From Flavobacteriaceae bacterium CG2_30_31_66 (GTDB lineage: Bacteria; Bacteroidota; Bacteroidia; Flavobacteriales; Flavobacteriaceae): a stretch of DNA of 64,000 nt. The stretch covers positions 86,900-150,899 of the forward strand of contig MNYM01000037.1 of assembly GCA_001873065.1 (NCBI GenBank). Reading direction: 5' to 3'. A model generated the notes under the pieces. It was given only the letters and a program-made list of their open reading frames with translations. It was not told the origin of the DNA and made no database searches. Positions 37,591 to 45,512 of the stretch are shown in pieces (the first letter of the stretch is position 1; every line of letters starts with the position of its first letter). Made by a program: the position numbers and the translations under genes.

Positions 37591-38514
37591 ATGTCATATA
37601 GAGAAGAACATTATTTTAAACCTAATCATGCTAATCATATTAGTGAATCAGGACAACAGGGAGTAGATTTTTTGAACTATTCCAGTGAAGATTTAGTGAA
37701 ACTTTGGAGAGAAACCTTGAAAAAAGGAATGCATGGAATTTGTTTCAGTATGTATGAAGATGGTCAAAAACCTGGAGATACTATCACCGAAGAGCAAGTA
37801 GAACGTAGAATCAAAATTTTAAAACATTATGCAAAATGGATTCGTTCTTTTTCATGTATTGAAGGAAATGAAAATATTCCAAGAATTGCCAAAAAACACG
37901 GAATGAAAAATTTAGTAGGTGCTTGGTTGGGTGATGATATGGAAAAAAATGAACAAGAAATTGAAGGATTAATACAGTTAGCTAAAGAAGGATGTGTTGA
38001 TATTGCTGCTGTTGGAAACGAAGTTTTGTACAGAAAAGATTTAACGGAGCAACAATTATTAGATTACATTCTTCGTGTAAAAGAAGCATTAAGAGGAATG
38101 AATATTCCAGTTGGTTATGTTGATGCCTATTATGAATTTTCTCACAGACCTGCAATTACAGAGGTTTGTGATGTGATTTTATCAAACTGTTATCCTTATT
38201 GGGAAGGTTGCAGCATAGATTACTCACTGGCTCATATGCAACAAATGTTTAGTATTGCTTCTCATGCAGGACAAGGAAAAAAGGTAATCATTACAGAAAC
38301 TGGATGGCCAAGTCAAGGAGGTAGTTTGGGTGGTGCACATTCAAACGCAGAAAATGCGATGAAGTATTTTATCAACGCTCAAGCATGGTCAGCAAAAGAT
38401 AATATTGAGATGTTTTATTTCTCGTCTTTTGATGAATCTTGGAAAGTTGGCGCAGAAGGTGATGTAGGAGCTTATTGGGGATTGTGGGACAAAAACGAAA
38501 ATTTAAAATTTTAA
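37591..38514 (+). CDS. Cytoplasmic GH17-family enzyme
   Basis: 307 residues beginning MSYREEHYF with no signal peptide, which places it in the cytosol. GH17 residues are kept: acid/base Glu144 in IAAVGNEVLYR and nucleophile Glu236 in VIITETGWPS, and the C-terminal FYFSSFDESWK block. It is about 120 residues shorter than the secreted GH17 of the same operon, close to a bare barrel. Hydrolysis or transglycosylation of imported beta-1,3-oligosaccharides is likely. Which of the two applies cannot be decided from sequence. It ends the operon, 20 bp after the MFS gene. Confidence 0.87.
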   Translation: MSYREEHYFKPNHANHISESGQQGVDFLNYSSEDLVKLWRETLKKGMHGICFSMYEDGQKPGDTITEEQVERRIKILKHYAKWIRSFSCIEGNENIPRIAKKHGMKNLVGAWLGDDMEKNEQEIEGLIQLAKEGCVDIAAVGNEVLYRKDLTEQQLLDYILRVKEALRGMNIPVGYVDAYYEFSHRPAITEVCDVILSNCYPYWEGCSIDYSLAHMQQMFSIASHAGQGKKVIITETGWPSQGGSLGGAHSNAENAMKYFINAQAWSAKDNIEMFYFSSFDESWKVGAEGDVGAYWGLWDKNENLKF

Positions 38515-38581
38515 CAAAATAACGTAATCAATTTGTGTGGATTTTTCATTCAATTGAAACACGACAGCATAATTTTCCGTA

Positions 38582-38621
38582 AGCTATGATTTTAATAAAG
38601 TATCAAAATCACTAGCTTTTA
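38582..38621 (+). terminator. Likely terminator after the cytoplasmic GH17 gene
   Basis: AGCTA-T-GATTTT (38582-38593) can pair with AAAATC-AC-TAGCT (38605-38617), an imperfect 11-bp stem followed by TTTT. It lies 68 bp downstream of the operon's last stop codon and ahead of an independently placed gene. Confidence 0.5.
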
Positions 38622-38761
38622 GAGGGAAAATATTTAAAAATAAAAATACTTGAAACATATTTTTTAATGTTGTAGTGTTCATGTAGTGGTGAATAATTCG
38701 TATTTAAAAGATTATAGTTGTAACATTGGACAAATTATTAATACTTAACACTTTTATTATT

Positions 38762-40075
38762 ATGAAAAAAATTACATTATTATTTGCCTTATTGATATCA
38801 TCAATAGGGTTTTCTCAAGACCTTATACTTGGTTTTGAAGGAAGTGAAAGCGGAGGGGTTGCTGGCGCACCATTTGGAAACATGGCTGCTCCAACTCTAG
38901 TCACTGGAACCGGCACAAATACTTCACAAGTTTTACAAATTGTTGGAAATATCAATGGTGAAGTTTGGCAAGGAATCAACTTAACGTTAACAGAAAAAGT
39001 TGATTTGACAAACACACAAACAATGACCATTGATGTAATGTCTGCAACACCAATTACTTTTTTAGTAAAAGTTAATGGAGGTTTAAACGGTGCACCAGAG
39101 GCAGCTGCTGAAGTTACTCATACTGGAGATGGTACTTGGCAAACACTTTCTTTTACTTTTAATACTTCATTAGACGAAAAAGCTGCTGCAGCAACTGGTC
39201 TGTATGCAAGTTTTGTAATTCACGCTTATTGGAAAGCTGGTGAAACAGGATTTGGAGGTGTAACAAAAGATGCAAGAACTTTTATGGTTGACAACATTAA
39301 AGGCCCAAAAGCAGCTGCATCACCAGCAACACCTGAGCCAACTGATGCTCCACAAACTCCGCCTACTTTTGCTGCACAAAACGTTATTTCTTTATATAGT
39401 GAAGCTTATACCCCAGCTGCTACTCTAGCAAATGTTCCTTGGGATGATTCAGCTTTTGAAGAAGTAACTATCGCAGGAAACAAAGTATTGAAAATTGATG
39501 GAGGTAATTTTATCGGAATGGATTTAGATACTTATCTGAATGCAACTAATATGACTCACTTACACATGGATTATTGGATATCAACTGATCAAACACCAGG
39601 TACAGTTTTAAATCCAAAATTATCAAACCACGCTGGACAGAATGGAGAAACATCTGCTATTGATATTACAAATATCATCGAAAGCCAAGATGAAGTTAAA
39701 AAATGGCAATCAAAAGATTTTCCATTAAACGGAGCAAGAGAAGCTATCAAGCAATTTTTAATTACAGACGCAGCTAAAATAGGTGTGTATTATTTAGATA
39801 ACGTTTATATGTATGTTGCTGGAACTGCTTCTGTTGAAGATAACTTATTCAACGTAAGTTTATATCCAAACCCAGCTAATAATAGATTGAATATTTCTGC
39901 AGCAAATACTATTCAAAATGCTGAAATCTACAATGTGTTAGGTAAAAAAGTAATGAATGTTACTATTAACAAAACTAGCGAGTCAATTGATATTTCAAAC
40001 TTGGCTTCTGGTGTGTATATGATTAAATACAACATCGAAAATACTGTTGGAACTGCGAAGTTTATCAAACAATAA
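38762..40075 (+). CDS. T9SS-secreted, catalytic-domain-free glycan-binding protein
   Basis: 437 residues from ATG 38762, which opens a type I signal peptide (MKKITLLFALLISSIGFSQ); an in-frame ATG 36 bp upstream would place 12 residues before it. Module 1 (about 20-172) resembles the duplicated modules of the lipoprotein at 18482 (FEGSESGG ... NGEVWQGINLTL ... FMVDNIKGPK). A Pro/Thr/Ala linker follows (about 173-200), then a module starting NVISLYSEAY (about 205-350), and a type A T9SS sorting domain (about 357-437) with LYPNPANNRL and GVYMIKY. It should be exported through the type 9 system and released or attached at the surface as a binding protein. No hydrolase residues were seen. It has its own leader of 247 bp. 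Confidence 0.85.
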   Translation: MKKITLLFALLISSIGFSQDLILGFEGSESGGVAGAPFGNMAAPTLVTGTGTNTSQVLQIVGNINGEVWQGINLTLTEKVDLTNTQTMTIDVMSATPITFLVKVNGGLNGAPEAAAEVTHTGDGTWQTLSFTFNTSLDEKAAAATGLYASFVIHAYWKAGETGFGGVTKDARTFMVDNIKGPKAAASPATPEPTDAPQTPPTFAAQNVISLYSEAYTPAATLANVPWDDSAFEEVTIAGNKVLKIDGGNFIGMDLDTYLNATNMTHLHMDYWISTDQTPGTVLNPKLSNHAGQNGETSAIDITNIIESQDEVKKWQSKDFPLNGAREAIKQFLITDAAKIGVYYLDNVYMYVAGTASVEDNLFNVSLYPNPANNRLNISAANTIQNAEIYNVLGKKVMNVTINKTSESIDISNLASGVYMIKYNIENTVGTAKFIKQ

Positions 40076-40094
40076 TTTTCAAATGCTTTCATAA

Positions 40095-40123
40095 AAAAAA
40101 CCGAGCAATTTGCTCGGTTTTTT
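40095..40123. terminator. Bidirectional terminator between convergent genes
   Basis: CCGAGCA (40101-40107) and TGCTCGG (40111-40117) pair around ATT, flanked by an A run and a T run on opposite sides. It can serve both the T9SS protein gene on the plus strand and the DUF4369 gene on the minus strand. Confidence 0.92.
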
Positions 40124-40144
40124 GTTTTATAAAAAGTATTAAAA

Positions 40145-40849
40145 TTACTCTTGTTCAGTTTTTTTAATTTGATTTAAATAGTTTTGTAAACTTTTTCCGT
40201 AAAATGATTTTTTTACTTTTGGTGTCAATGATTTATTTACCGTATCTAACATTTGTAATGTTGCATCATACATTTCTGTAATTGCAATATAAGGAGCAGC
40301 TTCAAAATCGGCATTGTTGATGGCAAAATTTGTGGTGTATAAAACGCGTCTTCTTACCAATCGTTTGTAATCATCTTCCACTTTTTGAATCAATTCCTCA
40401 TTATTTGATTTTTTAGCTTCAAAATCTTTTTTGATGAATTCCAATCTTTGTGTTTGAAATTTTTTATTGATTTCATTGAATTTATCCATCACTTCTTGAT
40501 TTTTTGAACCAGCTATTTTTGGAGAAATTCCAAATTTATCAACATGATCATTGATTGTAATGACACCTTCTTCACCAAAAAACAAAATTCGTTTGTCAGT
40601 TGTATTTCCATCAAAAGTTAAATAATACATCACTGGCGAATCTACTTGATCTGATAATCTAAAAGTTTCTTTTCCTAATAATTTGATTGAATCTACAGAA
40701 ACCAAAACAGTGTCTTGCATTTTTTGTAAATACAAAGTTCCTTTTTTCAACCCTTTGATTTGCCCTTCAACAATCATATTTCCTTCTTTTTTAGAAGAAC
40801 ATGAAAATAGTGAGATTGAAATCATAAAAACTGTGAATATTCTTTTCAT
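40145..40849 (-). CDS. DUF4369-domain lipoprotein
   Basis: 234 residues from the ATG at 40849, where MKRIFTVFMISISLFSC forms a lipoprotein signal (Cys17); an in-frame ATG at 40873 is less likely. The N-terminal part (about 23-115, VEGQIKGLKKGTLYLQK ... VSVDSI) matches the DUF4369 domain found at the front of Bacteroidota thioredoxin-like lipoproteins. The thioredoxin fold itself is missing; the rest (about 115-234) is charged and helical. Function unknown. It lies 41 bp behind the DUF819 gene and may be co-transcribed with it. Confidence 0.8.
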   Translation of the reverse strand: MKRIFTVFMISISLFSCSSKKEGNMIVEGQIKGLKKGTLYLQKMQDTVLVSVDSIKLLGKETFRLSDQVDSPVMYYLTFDGNTTDKRILFFGEEGVITINDHVDKFGISPKIAGSKNQEVMDKFNEINKKFQTQRLEFIKKDFEAKKSNNEELIQKVEDDYKRLVRRRVLYTTNFAINNADFEAAPYIAITEMYDATLQMLDTVNKSLTPKVKKSFYGKSLQNYLNQIKKTEQE

Positions 40850-40889
40850 TTGAAATAAAATTTGAGTTTGCAAATATGCTGATTTTTAT

Positions 40890-42197
40890 TTAAAGAGAAG
40901 AAGCTAATTCCATTAAAATCGTACTTACAATTGCTCCAATAGTTCCAATGGCATAGCCAAAAACGGCCAATAAAACACCAACAGTTGCTAATGATGGGTG
41001 AAATGCTTGAGCAACAATAGGAGCAGAGGCTGCACCACCTACATTTGCTTGACTTCCAACTGCCAAAAAGAAATAAGGCGCTTTGATGATTTTTGCAACC
41101 ATAATCATAAGAATTGCATGAATTATCATCCAAACCAAACCAATAACAATCAATCCCGGATTTTCTAATGCCTGATTCAAATCCATTTTCATGCCAATTG
41201 TGGCAACTAAAATGTAAATAAAAACGCTACCCAATTTACTTGCTCCTGCACCTTCATAATTTCTTGCTTTTGTAAAAGACAATGCAATGGCAACTATAGT
41301 TGCTATGCTAATCAACCAAAAAAAGCTAGAATCTAAAAATGAAAACGTATTTTTGATGATGGGTGATGAAATTGATGAGACTAAATCGCCAAAAAATGAA
41401 CTTAAATATACAGAGGTAAAATGTCCAAATCCTACAGTTCCAAAAGCAATTGCCAGCATAATCATTAAATCGGATAAGGTTGGATTTCTTTTTACTTTAT
41501 TCGTAAAAAGGGTAACTTTTTCTTTCAAAGCCGAGATTGCAGAAGTATCCGCTTTTAACCATTTATCAATGGCTTCTTTTTTGCCAATTCCAATCAATAA
41601 AATGGCCATCCAAATGTTGGCAACAACAATATCTACAATGACCATTCCACCATATTTTGCAGGATTGTATTTGTAAATTTCCAACATGGCAGTTTGATTT
41701 GCTCCACCACCAATCCAACTTCCTGCAAGCGTTGAAAGTCCTCTCCAAACTGCATCAAAATCGCTTCCTCCAACAGTTTCTGGAGAAAAAACGGAAATGA
41801 GTAAAATAGCAATTGGACCTCCAATAATAATTCCAACAGTTCCTGTAAAAAACATGATCAATGCTTTTGAACCTAGATTGAAAATCGCTTTTAAATCAAT
41901 ACTCAACGTCATTAAAACCAAGGCTGCAGGCAATAAATATTGACTTGACACAAAATACAATTGCGATTTATTTTTGATGATTTCACCCGCTAAATTTTTA
42001 GTTTCCCATTCTGGAGAAATCAACCCAAAAGTGGTGAATATTGCAGGGACAAAATATGCCATGAACAATCCCGGAACTATTTTGTAGAATTTTGACCAAA
42101 AGCCAATTTTGATATTTTCGGTATAAAAAACGAATCCTAATGAAATCATTAAAATTCCAAAAACGATGGCGTCATTTGTAATTATTGGTTCAGTCAT
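40890..42197 (-). CDS. DUF819-family integral membrane protein
   Basis: 435 residues, about 10-11 hydrophobic spans throughout, no signal peptide cleavage. Family-like segments are GSWIGGGANQTAMLEIY (about 163-179) and the C-terminal AVGSQANVGGAASAPIVAQAF (about 380-400), whose Gly/Ala-rich pattern recalls transporters of the DUF819/YjcL type. Substrate unknown; an anion or amino-acid carrier role is only a guess. It precedes the DUF4369 lipoprotein gene and follows the BNR-repeat gene by 17 bp on the same strand. Confidence 0.85.
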   Translation of the reverse strand: MTEPIITNDAIVFGILMISLGFVFYTENIKIGFWSKFYKIVPGLFMAYFVPAIFTTFGLISPEWETKNLAGEIIKNKSQLYFVSSQYLLPAALVLMTLSIDLKAIFNLGSKALIMFFTGTVGIIIGGPIAILLISVFSPETVGGSDFDAVWRGLSTLAGSWIGGGANQTAMLEIYKYNPAKYGGMVIVDIVVANIWMAILLIGIGKKEAIDKWLKADTSAISALKEKVTLFTNKVKRNPTLSDLMIMLAIAFGTVGFGHFTSVYLSSFFGDLVSSISSPIIKNTFSFLDSSFFWLISIATIVAIALSFTKARNYEGAGASKLGSVFIYILVATIGMKMDLNQALENPGLIVIGLVWMIIHAILMIMVAKIIKAPYFFLAVGSQANVGGAASAPIVAQAFHPSLATVGVLLAVFGYAIGTIGAIVSTILMELASSL

Positions 42198-42214
42198 TAT
42201 AAATTATTTATTTT

Positions 42215-45200
42215 TTAATCAAATATTTTAGTTTCTTTAAACATCGAAATGATGATGCCATCAGTTTCGTTTTTATATGCAATCCAATCTGAATTATAAA
42301 AAGCATTTGTTTTTGTAATAGCCTCTTTAAAAGCTTCCAAAAATTGATTTACCAATTGTTTTTCAGTGTCTGTTTGATTTCCAAAACGAGAACGAATGTA
42401 ACTAAATGCCGTTCCAAAACGCTGACTAACAGTAACTTCAGGATTTCTTGTAATTCCTTGTCTTTCATCAACTTTGCCTAAATAAATGGCAATTAAATCA
42501 TCTATTTTTTTGATAATTTCAGTAGATGATTTGATTTCAGCATCATATTTCTTTTTATCCTCTTTTGATAATTGCTCTTTGATTGCACTTGCTGTATTTT
42601 TACTTTCTAACAATTGTTTTACAATGGCTGCCATTTTTTCTTGATGACGTTCCATGGCTTTGCTAGCATCGTATTTTTGGTTGATGGCTTCTTCAGAAAT
42701 TTGCAATCTTGGATCAAATTCCACCTTAATATTTTGCTCAGAAACCAACTCACCAAAAGTCAATTTTAGTTTATAAATTCCGGGTTTAACGTCAACTCCT
42801 GATGGTTCTCTTGTTGAATTTCTGATACTTCTAGAAGCTCTATCAACCCCTTTTTCATCTAAATTCCAAGTTGTTTTATGAATACCATTTTCTTCAGGAG
42901 TTTTGAATTTTAAGGTTCTTATCAAACGTTCTCCGTCAAAAATTTCCAATTTGATAGAATCTGTTTTTTCCTCTTTTGATTTGTTTAGATAATAAGAAAT
43001 TAAGGCTCCTTCTTTTCTATTTTCTCCTTGATACATAGCATCTGCACCAAATCTACTTCCTGTAGGTTGTTGATAAGCAGCATGATATGCTGTTGGGGGT
43101 GCAAATAATACTAATTTTTCTTTCAAAACAGTTCCTTTTGCTAGTGCTCTTAAAGGTTTGATATCATCTAAAACCCAAGCTGCTCTTCCAAAAGTTCCAA
43201 TAATCAAATCATGTTCTCTTGGATGAATTACCAAATCATTTACAGGAACTGTTGGAAAACCTTGTGTCCATTTTGTCCATTTTTTTCCAGTATCAATAGA
43301 AATGTATAATCCATCATCAGTTCCTAAAAAAAGTAAATTTTCATTTTCTGGGTCTTCAATAATGCTCAATGTAAAACTAGCTACATCATTTTCATCAACA
43401 ATTCTTTCCCAAGTTTTTCCATAATTTTTGGTTCTGTAAGCATAGGGTTTATAGTTATCTCTTCTATAATCATTGGCAATTAATAATGCTTCTCCTTTAT
43501 TTTTGTTGGATGCTTTTATTTGAGTAATCCAGCTATTTTCTGGTAAATCTTTCAGGTTTTTAGAAACATTTATCCAAGTTTTTCCTCCATCTTTCGTGAT
43601 TTGAACTTGACCATCATCAGTTGCAGCCCACAAAACATCTTTTTCTAAAGGAGTAGGTTCAATGACTAAAATTGTACAATGATTTTCAGCACCAGTTGCA
43701 TCCATAGTCAATCCACCACTTTCTGCTTGCTTCAATTTTTCTGGATTATTGGTTGTCAAATCAGGAGAAATTACTGACCAAGTCAAGCCTTTGTCTGTAG
43801 ATTTATGGACAAATTGACTTCCAAAATACAGCGTATTGTTATCAAAAGGATCCATATTGATGGCTGCATTCCAGTTGAAACGTAAATAAACGTTTGGATC
43901 TGAATGGGTTGGTTTCACAGAATAATTATTTCCAGTCAAATAATCAAAACGAACCACACTTCCTTGCTGACTCATAGACCATCCATAACGTGAATCATCT
44001 CTGTCTGAAATCACATCAAAACCATCACCAAAACTAATTTCTTGCCAATAAGAATTGCGAATTCCTTGTGCTTTCCAAACATAGGCAGGTCCTCTCCAAG
44101 AACCATTATCTTGCATTCCTCCATAGATATTGTAAGGAAATTCGTTGTCAACATTAATATGATAAAATTGCGCAACAGGAATATTTCCTATAAAACGCCA
44201 AGATTTTCCTCCATCTCTCGTGATATTTAAACCGCCATCATTGCCATCAATCATGAATTTTCCGTTTTTTGGATGAATCCACCAAGCATGATGATCAGGA
44301 TGAACGCCATTATCAACACCATAAGCAGGCATTAATTCTTTGAAATTTTTTCCACCATCTTCTGAAACATTTACATAGGTGAAAATGGAATACACTCTGT
44401 TTTCATTTTGTGGATCTACATAAATTTCTGAATAATAAAAAGGACGATTTCCAATATCAGCCTTGTCATTTATTTTTTTCCAAGAAAAACCTCCATCTTC
44501 ACTTCTGTACAACGCATTTTTTTTCGCTTCGACCAAAGCATATACAATATCAGGATTTGAACGTGCAATTGCTACACCAATTCTCCCTAATTCTCCATCA
44601 GGAAAACCCTCTTTTTTGGTGATTTTTTTCCAATTTTGTCCTCCATCATGTGTGATATACAAACCACTTCCTTCTCCACCAGATTTAAAAAACCAAGGAT
44701 CGCGTTTGTGTTCCCACATGGCTGCAATCAATTTATTTGGATTTGTAGGATCCATAATCAAATCAGCAATGCCTGATTTTGTATTTGTAAACAAAATTTG
44801 TTTCCACGTTTTTCCGCCATCGGTGGATTTATACACGCCGCGTTCTTGATGTTCTCCCCAAGGTGAACCAATGGCACCCGCATAAACAACATCAGGATTT
44901 GTTGGGTCAATAACCACTCTGTGAATGTGTCTTGTTTTTTCTAACCCCATCAATTTCCAAGTTTTTCCAGCGTCCAAAGATTTATAAATTCCATAGCCAC
45001 CATTCAAACTATTTCTTGGATTTCCTTCGCCTGTTCCAGCCCAAACCACACTCGGATTTGATTGTTGAATAGCAATGGCACCAATAGAAGCAGTCAATTC
45101 TTTATCAAAAATGGGTTCCCATTTGATGCCACCAGAAGTTGATTTCCAAATTCCACCAGAAGCAGTTCCAGCATAAATAATATCAGGATTTGATTCAACA

Positions 45201-45340
45201 GCATCAATAGCTGTGACTCTTCCTGACATTCCTCCAGGACCAATATTTCTTGGTTTCATGTTTTTCACTAAATCCATTGAAAATTCCTGAGAAAAACCTA
45301 CAGAAGATATTAAAAAAAGAAAAAAGAATAATTTTTTCAT
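42215..45340 (-). CDS. Large secreted BNR/VPS10-like beta-propeller protein
   Basis: 1041 residues with a type I signal peptide (MKKLFFFLFLISSVGFSQ). Residues about 30-720 carry at least eight Asp-box repeats (S-x-D-x-G-x-T-W type: SLDAGKTW, STDGGKTW, THDGGQNW, SEDGGFSW, TRDGGKSW, STDKGLTW, TKDGGKTW, SIDTGKKW), as in sortilin/VPS10-like ten-bladed propellers. The C-terminal 300 residues have an Ig-like stretch and a helical end (about 880-1041). It is often annotated as a glycosyl hydrolase, but no catalytic residues can be pointed out; binding of peptides or exported proteins is equally possible. It is divergent from the ATPase gene at 45513. Confidence 0.83.
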   Translation of the reverse strand: MKKLFFFLFLISSVGFSQEFSMDLVKNMKPRNIGPGGMSGRVTAIDAVESNPDIIYAGTASGGIWKSTSGGIKWEPIFDKELTASIGAIAIQQSNPSVVWAGTGEGNPRNSLNGGYGIYKSLDAGKTWKLMGLEKTRHIHRVVIDPTNPDVVYAGAIGSPWGEHQERGVYKSTDGGKTWKQILFTNTKSGIADLIMDPTNPNKLIAAMWEHKRDPWFFKSGGEGSGLYITHDGGQNWKKITKKEGFPDGELGRIGVAIARSNPDIVYALVEAKKNALYRSEDGGFSWKKINDKADIGNRPFYYSEIYVDPQNENRVYSIFTYVNVSEDGGKNFKELMPAYGVDNGVHPDHHAWWIHPKNGKFMIDGNDGGLNITRDGGKSWRFIGNIPVAQFYHINVDNEFPYNIYGGMQDNGSWRGPAYVWKAQGIRNSYWQEISFGDGFDVISDRDDSRYGWSMSQQGSVVRFDYLTGNNYSVKPTHSDPNVYLRFNWNAAINMDPFDNNTLYFGSQFVHKSTDKGLTWSVISPDLTTNNPEKLKQAESGGLTMDATGAENHCTILVIEPTPLEKDVLWAATDDGQVQITKDGGKTWINVSKNLKDLPENSWITQIKASNKNKGEALLIANDYRRDNYKPYAYRTKNYGKTWERIVDENDVASFTLSIIEDPENENLLFLGTDDGLYISIDTGKKWTKWTQGFPTVPVNDLVIHPREHDLIIGTFGRAAWVLDDIKPLRALAKGTVLKEKLVLFAPPTAYHAAYQQPTGSRFGADAMYQGENRKEGALISYYLNKSKEEKTDSIKLEIFDGERLIRTLKFKTPEENGIHKTTWNLDEKGVDRASRSIRNSTREPSGVDVKPGIYKLKLTFGELVSEQNIKVEFDPRLQISEEAINQKYDASKAMERHQEKMAAIVKQLLESKNTASAIKEQLSKEDKKKYDAEIKSSTEIIKKIDDLIAIYLGKVDERQGITRNPEVTVSQRFGTAFSYIRSRFGNQTDTEKQLVNQFLEAFKEAITKTNAFYNSDWIAYKNETDGIIISMFKETKIFD

Positions 45341-45512
45341 TGTTGTCTGATTTGTTTATTTGAATTAAGCCAACAAGATACAAAAATGAAAATAGTTGTA
45401 TATTTTTTTTTGATGATGGTTTGTGTCTAAAAAAGAAGAAATACCTGAATGATTTTTAATAATTTATTTTCATTCCTCTAAACTTTCATTATTTTTATCA
45501 AAATTTACAAAT

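Noticed and set aside
41287..41676. 129-codon plus-strand frame inside the DUF819 gene
   Set aside because: Antisense shadow of a well supported membrane-protein gene; its composition reflects the complement of transmembrane codons.
44463..44849. 128-codon plus-strand frame inside the BNR-repeat gene
   Set aside because: Opposite strand of the Asp-box repeat coding sequence, with no independent motif or start context.
42215..45340. Sialidase activity because of the Asp-box repeats
   Set aside because: Sialidase catalytic residues (Arg triad, Tyr/Glu pair) and the RIP motif are not visible; Asp boxes also occur in VPS10-like propellers.
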